Source of the DNA: Acheta domesticus
Lineage: Eukaryota; Arthropoda; Insecta; Orthoptera; Gryllidae
Direction: 5' to 3'
DNA length: 64,000 nt
NCBI GenBank assembly: GCA_031308135.1
Contig: JAHLJT010008446.1
Location: 162,623,532-162,687,531, forward strand
Positions 56,248 to 64,000 of this stretch are shown here, one piece after another (position 1 is the stretch's first letter; each line of letters starts with the position of its first letter). Under the pieces are notes generated by a model that was given only the letters and a program-made list of their open reading frames with translations, had not been told where the DNA came from and made no database searches. The position numbers were made by a program, and so were the translations under genes.

Positions 56248-56990
56248 CTGGGAGTTCCACCAACTAAGGGCCACCCCTTAACTTCTAAATGTAAACGGTT
56301 CCCGATATCGAAATGCAGTTTTCGCTCAACAATGCAGAATCATTGGGCAAGCAATTTGCTGTAGAGATATTGGTCGAAATATTTTTAATTTTGAGAAATT
56401 TAATCATCTTTAAGTTTTTAAATGGAACCACGTATTTTTCTCACTAGCAATAGAGAGATCATAAATAGACGAATGCAATGACGTAACATGTATTCATGTT
56501 TTTATTGTATTTTGAGTATAAAAATATATTTTCTGACATGTGATTTTCAATTAAATGCTCGAGATTTCCTGTAGCAACCCTTGCATCTACCGCCTTTGAG
56601 GAAGTTTACCTTCGCGTCACTTTTGCTGGGAGAGGCAGCGAAGGACACCTTCCCGACAATTGCGGCGGCTGCTACAGGAAAAACTGCACGTTCCGTTTAA
56701 AATATTATGTCAGAATGTATAATTTTATACACAAAATACTATAAATATTAGCATATGTTACATCATTGCATTTCTCTTTTATGATCTATTTATTGCTAGT
56801 GAGAAAAATATATGTTTCCCTTTAGAAAAACTAAAGATTATTTAATTTCTCCAAATATTTCGAATAATATCTCTACATCATTTCTCTTTTCTCTTGCCCC
56901 ATGATTATGCATTGTTGAGCGAAAACTGTATTTCGATATCGGGAACCGTTTAGAAGTTATGGGGATGGTCAAAAGTTAGTGGGACTCCCT
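56248..56990. mobile_element. Foldback element F1, copy 1 (TA-flanked, long TIR)
   Basis: TA flanks both ends (56246-56247, 56991-56992). Arms of about 300 bp pair: left CTGGGAGTTCCACCAACTAA, right read inward AGGGAGTCCCACTAACTTTT, both continuing with GATATCGAAATGCAGTTTTC-like and GCTCAACAATGC blocks. A GC-richer centre (56560-56700) also has internal pairing (TGTAGCAACCCTTG / GCGGCTGCTACAGG). Tc1/mariner-type TA target. No coding. Confidence 0.8.
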
Positions 56991-57177
56991 TAAACTGGGA
57001 CTAGTTAGTGGGATGTATTTCAGTAATTCAAGTTTTAATTCCGTTTGATAGATGCCACACATCAAAATTATTTGTAATTGTCTAAATATATTGGAGACAT
57101 TTCAAACGTCCGAAATTTGCAACAATAATTTACGCAAGCAATTTAAATACGTAAGTTTATGTAAGAAATAGAAAGAT

Positions 57178-57255
57178 GTATTCGTTTGGGTCAGTGGTAG
57201 AATCCTTTATTCCAGAACCTAGGCCGCAGGATCGAATCCGGTGCTTGCCCGGAAT
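57178..57255 (+). pseudogene. tRNA-like sequence (Gly-like) or SINE head
   Basis: TGGGTCAGTGGTAGAATCCT resembles the D-arm of tRNA-Gly/Glu (A box with one mismatch), and GCAGGATCGAATCCGGTGC has a perfect B box GATCGAATC. The acceptor stem cannot be closed and the T stem pairs imperfectly, so it is a pseudo-tRNA or tRNA-derived repeat, not a functional tRNA. Confidence 0.5.
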
Positions 57256-57930
57256 TGTTTTGTTTATCCGTGATTTATTTTTGTCAAATTAACTGTATTA
57301 CAAAACTCTCTCCATAGCGTAAATACATTATTTTAATTTTAAAACAAGGTGACTCTGAAAAGGGCTTTTTATCTTTCTATGAAATATTTTTTTTATTCTC
57401 CAAATTATGTATTAGAATTTTTTAATATTAATTGTTTATTCATTAATCTCTTATTCTAGGAAATACAAGGAATACATTAATAAGGAATCCAAAATTTCTG
57501 GTTTACTAATGCTAATACTCGCTCTCATAGGGCTTGGCTACATTTTGCTTACATTATAAATAGCTTAGACAAGACAAATGTATAATTTTGCAATTTAGTG
57601 AATTGTTTTGTAATGTAGAATGAAAAAGAAGGCTACCAGACTACGACTCGCACCCGCTGCTCCCTGACTTCTAGAGAAACACTTTGACACTCATTCGCTC
57701 TTCTCACACTCTTCTTATAACAACACATTTCATATTTTAAAAAATTGAAAGCAACAATACGTTTGCAAAAATTAATGTCAAATCAGTTTTGTAGGCAGGA
57801 AACACGGAAGTCTTTTACCTCTGTACTACTACTCTTTTGCTCCCAATAAACGTTCAAGTATTTTGTACGCTCTCCAATAAAATAAATGTAACCTTCATAG
57901 TGCGATATAGACAACGTAGATTTAAAAAGA
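57256..57930. other. Unassigned AT-rich stretch
   Basis: No supported gene or repeat recognised. Confidence 0.35.
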
Positions 57931-58156
57931 ACTAGTGGTGATACAGGATGGGACAGACTTTCCCGTATTAGTTTTCTATTTCCTTTGGTCTCGGTTAGCT
58001 ATTCGGACTTGCCACATACTCTTGCCAGCTGCCATTTATCGCCGCTCAAAGTACATGTACACCACAGCAACTTGCCCTCTTACCGGCCATGAAACATGTA
58101 ATAAGAATTATTAGCTTCCTTGCCATGGGGACTGTTTTCTCTGGTAGCTCGCATTC

Positions 58157-58214
<58 letters not shown>

Positions 58215-58950
58215 GTACGAAATAAAACAATGATACAAATTTAATAATTAATTTACTCAAGCCAATAGGTTTTTCTTTAAGGTAAGCCAATTATAATAAA
58301 TAACATGAAATAAAGTGTGCCTTCAGTGGTATTGTTTACCGGCATCGTTGTAAAGGGCCACCCACGTGTTGTGGCCTGGCCATGCACGGGAAACCGAAAA
58401 TTACGTGCCAATCAATGCTCCATCACAATTGCATCACAAATCGGTGCAAATCACCCATGCGTGGCTAATGCATCATAACTATATGCAAAGCATGTCCAAT
58501 ACTTGGCCACTGCAATTTCAAAAAATGCACATCGCGCCTAGCCAAAGCGCCACGCCAACGTGCCTTGCAAACACGGCCGAACAAAGAATTAGTGGGAAGG
58601 GGGGGGGGGAGAGACAGCCACAGCTGCTGCCTGAATTGAAGGAGCCGGAAATGACCTGTTGTTGCGTGCACGCCAGAGAGCTTACACGGCCACCGAGACA
58701 TTAGTTCGGAAGCAACTCCCACAGAGTGCGTAGATGCCAACCAAATCTCTTAAAATGCACACGGGCATGTGCAGTACATTTCTTTATATTTTCTTAATTT
58801 TTGGTTTCGTAATTGTAGAACGGAAATACTATTTTACGAATATTAAATAACAGCAAAAATTTGTCTTAATAGCAATTTTCTTTAGAAAATTTGGAGCCAT
58901 TTTTTATGAAATGACGTTTAAGCGATACTCGAAATTTAAAGCTATTCAAG
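57931..58950 (-). mobile_element. H family copy, split by an insertion
   Basis: The right end (in reverse) ACTAGTGGTGATACAGGATG + GGACAGACTTTCCCGTATTA, then GCCAGCTGCCATTTATCGCC, breaks at 58056 and resumes at 58773 with TTCTTTATATTTTCTTAATT and TGGAGCCATTTTTTATGAAA as in copy 3 (24120-24300). Confidence 0.6.
58057..58772. mobile_element. Unclassified insertion with possible 7-bp TSD
   Basis: AGTACAT flanks it at 58050-58056 and 58773-58779, and the H-family sequence is collinear across the gap. The interior has a (CA)n tract (58165-58206) and a GC-richer part with overlapping ORFs (58366-58740) of no recognised family. Confidence 0.55.
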
Positions 58951-59209
58951 CTAAGCGAGAAGTCTTAGTTTTAAGGCAATTTTTAAACAAAAAGCATAAT
59001 GCTATGTTTAAGTTCATTAGGAGTTTTACGCTAAATTCAAAGAAACAATTAAGAGTAACCAAAAACTGACTAGATGGAACATTTTTGGTATTTTTTTTTT
59101 CGTTTTTGCCGGGTTGAAATCTATAAAAAATGTTTAAAAATCTTATGCAGTTTTTTACTTGCAGACCAGGTGCAATAAAATAAAAGTACTCGTATGAACC
59201 CGTTTTTAG

Positions 59210-59344
59210 AAACAAAAACTCTAAAGATAATAACATCCACCAGATATAAGCAAAGAGGTGATCCGATGATTCGCGGAATTGGCGAAGAATCCTTCATAGA
59301 GGCACTGTCTTACACATATCGTGATGAAGTCAATAACATGGAAG
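59210..59344 (+). CDS. Candidate internal exon of a host gene
   Basis: An open segment of 135 nt preceded by CCCGTTTTTAG, a passable acceptor, and followed by GGAAG|GTAATC, a donor. It enters and leaves in phase 1. The peptide runs TKTLKIITSTRYKQRGDPM then IRGIGEESFIEALSYTYRDE then VNNME, is compositionally protein-like and less AT-rich than its surroundings. It fits the phase-1 donor of the exon at 2322-2406, which would place it right after a signal peptide. No family recognised. It could instead be a relic of a transposon gene. Confidence 0.4.
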
Positions 59345-59820
59345 GTAATCAATTATCTTTCACGTCTTCTTTCGAATAGTGTTTTAACCCACCATGGAAA
59401 ATGTTATGTTTGTATGAATGCTTGTCACTTTTTAAAGTTGATGCCATTAAAATCAAAAGCTTGAAAAAACGATCGCACATAATTAAACAGGTACAGTACC
59501 CAGTGATTACCAGTTAAAATTAATTTATCATCAGTTGTGATAGTCACGCAAAAGATCGATTCTACATTGGAAAAAAATAAGCTTTAATAAAAAATGCCCT
59601 CGCTTACTCTTTCTCCTCGTGTTCACATCTTCAGCAAACATCATAATACTTGTATATTTCGATCAGCTTACGTTTGGGAAAATAGTTTTCTTCTCTGAGA
59701 AGAGTTCCAAACGGAAATGATCCCCCTGATCACAACTGGAAATATCCTAAAATTTTTTCAACTGTAAATGAACTTTCAATTAAAATATGTTCTAAATAAA
59801 AGTTTCTATATAATTCTATT
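59345..59820. other. Unassigned AT-rich stretch
   Basis: Nothing recognised; would be intron if 59210-59344 is an exon. Confidence 0.35.
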
Positions 59821-60079
59821 TAGAGGGAATTTTTATTAAATTTTTTAAAAAATTTAATAAGCGCTTTTTCGTAACAGTATATTTTCTTTAATCAATGAAC
59901 TCGTACGGAATAATCATTCTTCATTTTCATCGTTCATTTCTCGATCTCTCAGCGATGATTCTGCTACGATTAAAACAAAGCGAAAGACAAAATTGAATTA
60001 AAACTAAGTGCTGCATCCACACTTACTTCCTTGTATAGCTAATAACAACATTAAAATACCACATAACGCCCGCAGAAGG
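59821..60079 (+). repeat. 259-bp exact direct repeat, copy 1
   Basis: Identical by eye to 60577-60835 with no indel (constant offset of 756). It contains a small palindrome around AAATTTTTTAAAAAATTT. Confidence 0.9.
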
Positions 60080-60439
60080 GTCTCCAATTCCCCAACGTTT
60101 TCTCAACGTTGGAATACCAACTCACGTATTTAGATTCAGCAAAATATTACTATGTCTACTACACTACTCATCCTAACAATCATAGCCTCCCTGACACTTA
60201 AAAAAAAGTTTGACAGGTGAACTAATTTTTTTAATCGACGTGCGGACTCACAATCCAACGTGTAGGGCGCGACTACTGGAAGTCTTAATTATGAGTTTCG
60301 GGAACTTCTGTAAGAGCTCAAGGTTTCAAAGTTTGATTTAATAGCAAGCGAGCTCAACCAAGCGACCCCTCTGAAGGTCATTTCCAAACACTGAAGTCTG
60401 AGGAACGAATGTACACTGAATGTTAATGAATACAAGAGA

Positions 60440-60507
<68 letters not shown>

Positions 60508-60590
60508 ATATATATATACACACTCTCTAGAGAGTAAGAGTATACAAGAGAGTGTGTGTGTGTGTATATATATATATAGAGGGAATTTTT
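60440..60590. repeat. Compound (TA)n/(TG)n microsatellite
   Basis: About 27 TA units, then TG and TA blocks, an inverted ACACACTCTCTAGAGAGT motif, and a second GTGTGTGTG(TA)n block. Confidence 0.9.
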
Positions 60591-60835
60591 ATTAAATTTT
60601 TTAAAAAATTTAATAAGCGCTTTTTCGTAACAGTATATTTTCTTTAATCAATGAACTCGTACGGAATAATCATTCTTCATTTTCATCGTTCATTTCTCGA
60701 TCTCTCAGCGATGATTCTGCTACGATTAAAACAAAGCGAAAGACAAAATTGAATTAAAACTAAGTGCTGCATCCACACTTACTTCCTTGTATAGCTAATA
60801 ACAACATTAAAATACCACATAACGCCCGCAGAAGG
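60577..60835 (+). repeat. 259-bp exact direct repeat, copy 2
   Basis: See copy 1 at 59821. It is followed immediately by a fragment of foldback family F1. Confidence 0.9.
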
Positions 60836-60918
60836 CCCGTTTACTTAAAAATCACGTGCCAAAATCTAATTTTATACTCAAATTACCATCAAAATACTAA
60901 CATATGATACATCATTTT
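60836..60918. mobile_element. Foldback F1 fragment
   Basis: CCCGTTTACTTAAAAATCAC through CATATGATACATCATTTTA is nearly identical to 63614-63697, part of the right arm of the F1 copy at 62245-63914. Confidence 0.75.
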
Positions 60919-60924
60919 ATATCA

Positions 60925-60973
<49 letters not shown>

Positions 60974-60976
<3 letters not shown>

Positions 60977-62234
60977 GATGAATCACGTAACTTTAGCACC
61001 TCCTGTAACTTTTGAACGGTTGAAGATATTGCAATGCAGTTTTCACGGAAGTGAATGAGGGAATGGGGCTAAATGATATGTGTATTGATTTCTCTATTAT
61101 CACTTGTATTTTACGAGATATTTGAGGTAACTTTGTTTTTTCAAATGGAACTATACATATTTTTTCAGTCTATCATGACAAGCGTAAAAAGACGAATCCA
61201 AAGATATAAATATTGTCATGTGTTAGATAAGCATTTTTTTGAGTAATTGTGATTTCTTTTCGACTAGTGTTTAACGGATATTTTCATTGTAACTGTCAGC
61301 CCCACAAGGTCACGCAGCGCTCCCCCAGCAAACGCAGGGTCGGGGAAGGGAAGGGATTTTAGTACTTGAGGATACGAAAAATATTCACAAAACTGTTGCT
61401 TTTTTTCCTGAACTCTCCTTTCCATCCTGATCCATTTTCAGATATTTTGTGTTTCCTAGGGATTGAAAATACGGATTTGTCTTAAGTAGTATTTATTGAA
61501 ATAAGAGTATTTCTATCCCTAAGTTATTATTACATTCTTATTAACATTTAAATTGTTTGCTCAAAATATGCAATATTTTTTGTACAGTTTTAATTATTTA
61601 TTCTTATTGTGCTTTGTTTCAAGATCCCATTAATACTTACCTTATGAAACCCCATTAAATGGAGTTGAAGTTATAAACAATTTTATTACGATACAACCTT
61701 ATGACAAATCCTTATTTCCCATCCTTTAATTCCTTCAATCAAAGAAAGACGAAAATCTGAAAATGCGGAAGAATGGAAAGCACAGTTCAGGAAAAAACTG
61801 CAATGGTTTTGTGAATATTCGGAATACTATGTTTCGTATTTTCCAATAAGATCCCTTTCCTTCCCTTCCTTTCCCCGGGCGCACGTGTGCTGGTGAGCGT
61901 TTGCGTGACCTTGTGTAGTGGACTATTCAAAATGTCCGTTAAACCCCAGTCGCAAAAATCAAAATTAATCAAAAAAATGCTTATCTAACATATGACAATA
62001 TGTACATCATTGGATTTGTCTTTTACGCTCGTCATGGTGGACTGAAAAAATATATATATTCCATTTGAAAAAACAAAGTTACCTAAAAAATCTCGTAAAA
62101 TACAAGTGATAAAATAGAAATTAATGCACGTATCAATTAGCCCCTTTCCCTCATGCACTTCCGTGAAAACTGTATTGCAATAACGTCAACCGTTCAAAAG
62201 TTACAGGAGGTGCTAAAGTTACGTGACTCACCTG
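60974..62234. mobile_element. Foldback element F2 (TA-flanked, ~370-bp TIR)
   Basis: It starts CAGGATGAATCACGTAACTT and ends, read inward, CAGGTGAGTCACGTAACTTT, flanked by TA within (TA)n tracts. Arms 60974-61350 and 61850-62234 pair through TTTAGCACCTCCTGTAACTT, GTTGAAGATATTGCAATGCA, CAAATGGAACTATACATATT and CCACAAGGTCACGCA-like blocks. A (TA)n tract (60929-60973) precedes it. The loop of about 500 bp has no ORF of note. Confidence 0.85.
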
Positions 62235-62244
62235 TATATATATA

Positions 62245-63914
62245 TAGGTGTCCCACCAACTATGGACCACCCCCATAACTTTTTAATCGTTCAGGATATC
62301 GAAATGCAGTTGCAGTTTTCGATCAACAATGCGGAATCATGGGGCAAGTAACATGCTAGAGAGAAATTGTCTCTAACATTTTTAGTTTTCGAGAAATTTA
62401 ACCATCTTTGATTTTTAAATGGAACTATACATTTTTTCAGCAGCAATGTGTAGATCATGAAAAAGAGGAATAAAATGATGTATCATATGCTAGTATTTTG
62501 ATAGTAATTTGAGTATAAAATTAGATTTTCTGATATGTGATTTTGAATTTTAACGGACAATATTTTTTTGAAGCAGCCCTTGCAACTCTCGCCTTCGGGA
62601 AAAGTGACCTTCACGGCGTCAAGACTTGCGTGGAGAGAGGAGGACTGAGAAGGGTGGCAACGAGGGATAGAGGCCTAACTAAAGGCAATCCAGGGTCTTG
62701 TCACACAAGGTCACATTAAGAAACACTAATTTCAACGATCAGAATAAGAGATTTTTTTCCATTGATTTATCTGCATGTAACTTGTCTTCTTTAATAATAA
62801 ATATTATTTTCAAACTTGACAAGAATCCAACCACCGTCTCTTCGTTGGTAAATTTAATTTTTAATTAAGATGATTACTGTGATGATGTCCACTGCGCAAC
62901 CGTACTCTCCTGTTGTTCACAAATGCAAAAGACAACATTACACTTCCGTCTTCTGCCGTGGATTTTCAAGTTTGTGGCAGCACGTGGCGTTTATGAAGTG
63001 AGAAACTCTCCAATCAGTGTTAGCAGTTGTGACTGAAGATGTGCATTTGTGTTAAAGTTTATTAAATTTACACTGAGAGTCTGACAAGAATATTTCAAAA
63101 ATTTTATTGCTTTTTTCTTTTTGTCCGTGTTTAAATAAGAAGTTTATTAACAGTAAATAATAATAGAAAATGTCTACCTATCTATTATTTAAGGAATTAA
63201 TCGAGATATTACAATAAAAATCTTTAATCATTCATTCCCTTTCCATGTTTTAAAATGAGAATTGTTTCTGCAAACACACTGAGCTCGATTCTTGTAAGTT
63301 TGAAAATAATCTTTATTATTATCTACCTTCCGCTACAAATTATTTTTATTTTGTTCTTTTTGATTATCGTTGCTTTGGAATTTCAGTAGAAGAGAAGTTC
63401 AATTCAGATGAACAAATGGCAAACATCTCCATTCTGATCGTTAATGTTGATGTTTGTTCATTTGATCTTCATGTCAAGACCATGAATTGCTGTAGTTACG
63501 CCTCTATCCCTCACAGCCGCCCCTCTCACACACCTTGTCTCCTCGAAACAGTCTCGACGCCGCGAAGGTCGTCTTACCAACGGCTACTGTTGCGAGGGCT
63601 GCTACAAGAAAAGACCGTTTACTTAAAAATCACGTGCCAAAATCTAATTTTATACTCAAATTACCATCAAAATACTAACATATGATACATCATTTTATTC
63701 CTCTTTTCATGATCTACACATTGCTGCTGACAAAATATATAGTTCCATTAAAAAATTAAAGTTGATTAAATTTCTCGAAAACTAAAAATGTCATAGACAA
63801 TTTCTCTATGGAATGTTACTTGACCCATCATCCCGCATTGTTAATCGAAACTGCATTTCGATATCCTGAACCGTTAGAAGTTATGGGGGTGGTCCATAGT
63901 TGGTGGGACACCTG
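62245..63914. mobile_element. Foldback element F1, copy 2 (~420-bp TIR)
   Basis: TA flanks (62243-62244, 63915-63916). Terminus GGTGTCCCACCAACTATGGA pairs with the right end read inward CAGGTGTCCCACCAACTATG. Arms about 62245-62672 and 63500-63914 pair through CATTTCGATATCC/GGATATCGAAATG, ATGATGTATCATATG, and GCCTCTATCCCTC/GAGGGATAGAGGC. The loop of about 830 bp includes two short ORFs of no recognised family. The same family as 56248-56990 but over twice as long because of a longer centre. Confidence 0.85.
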
Positions 63915-63928
63915 TATGTGTGTGTAAT

Positions 63929-63942
63929 ATATATATATATAT

Positions 63943-63975
<33 letters not shown>
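63929..63975. repeat. (TA)n microsatellite
   Basis: Interrupted TA tract directly after the F1 copy; another TA-tract neighbour of a TA-target element. Confidence 0.9.
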
Positions 63976-63979
<4 letters not shown>

Positions 63980-64000
63980 GAATAAATGCATTTAAAAACA

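Noticed and set aside
57178..57255. Functional tRNA-Gly gene
   Set aside because: The acceptor stem does not pair and the T stem is imperfect.
60338..60523. A YIYIYI-rich ORF, and similar ones at 5448-5711 and 5897-6085
   Set aside because: Translations of (TA)n microsatellites.

Overview
The window looks like an AT-rich, repeat-dense arthropod nuclear genome, most likely a hemimetabolous insect with a large genome. The evidence is the mix of elements: jockey-, CR1-, RTE- and R4-like LINEs, several tRNA-derived SINEs, and mariner, pogo/Tigger, piggyBac, hAT, Harbinger and Transib elements, with long (TA)n and (TAA)n tracts. There are no operons, no prokaryotic signals and no CRISPR. The species cannot be fixed from sequence alone. 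Almost everything recognisable is mobile DNA in various states of decay.

Host gene: the best support is at the left edge. A GC-rich block (about 2041-2260) is followed by a short exon (2322-2406) that encodes a signal peptide and ends at a good splice donor in phase 1. A second exon-like segment on the same strand (59210-59344) starts and ends in phase 1. The two could belong to one secreted-protein gene with a TE-filled intron of about 57 kb, but this is inference.

Layout, 1-13 kb: broken Harbinger-type transposase; exon 1; hAT-like MITE with 8-bp TSD; two hairpins next to (TA)n tracts; pogo/Tigger MITE with TA duplication; internally deleted mariner; relics of an R4-like LINE tied to (TAA)n; a second Harbinger relic. 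13-26 kb: a 450-bp foldback element; members of two interlinked families, one with ACTAGTGGTGCT ends and one with a terminal hairpin and a GACG microsatellite; a full-length tRNA SINE with 9-bp TSD; a Transib (RAG1-like) element with 39-bp perfect TIRs starting CACAGTG and a CGGCG TSD. 25.8-40 kb: piggyBac MITE; tRNA SINE; near full-length jockey LINE (minus); pogo relic; CR1-like LINE with esterase ORF1 (plus); 5'-truncated R4-like LINE with REL endonuclease; RTE 3' fragment with 14-bp TSD. 40-52 kb: decayed YSDQC-type transposase-like gene; five-unit inverted array; more hairpin-family copies; SINE. 52579-53578 is a 1000-N assembly gap. 53.6-64 kb: SINE inside a TAA tract; a complete ACTAGTGGTGCT element holding a tRNA-like module; three long-TIR foldback elements sitting in TA tracts; an exactly repeated 259-bp segment.

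The most unusual items are the Transib relic with an RSS-heptamer-like end, the R4-like LINE lodged in TAA repeats, the hairpin/GACG repeat family (about ten copies, not recognised by me), and a TIR element whose shared interior carries Pol III-promoter-like tRNA sequence.
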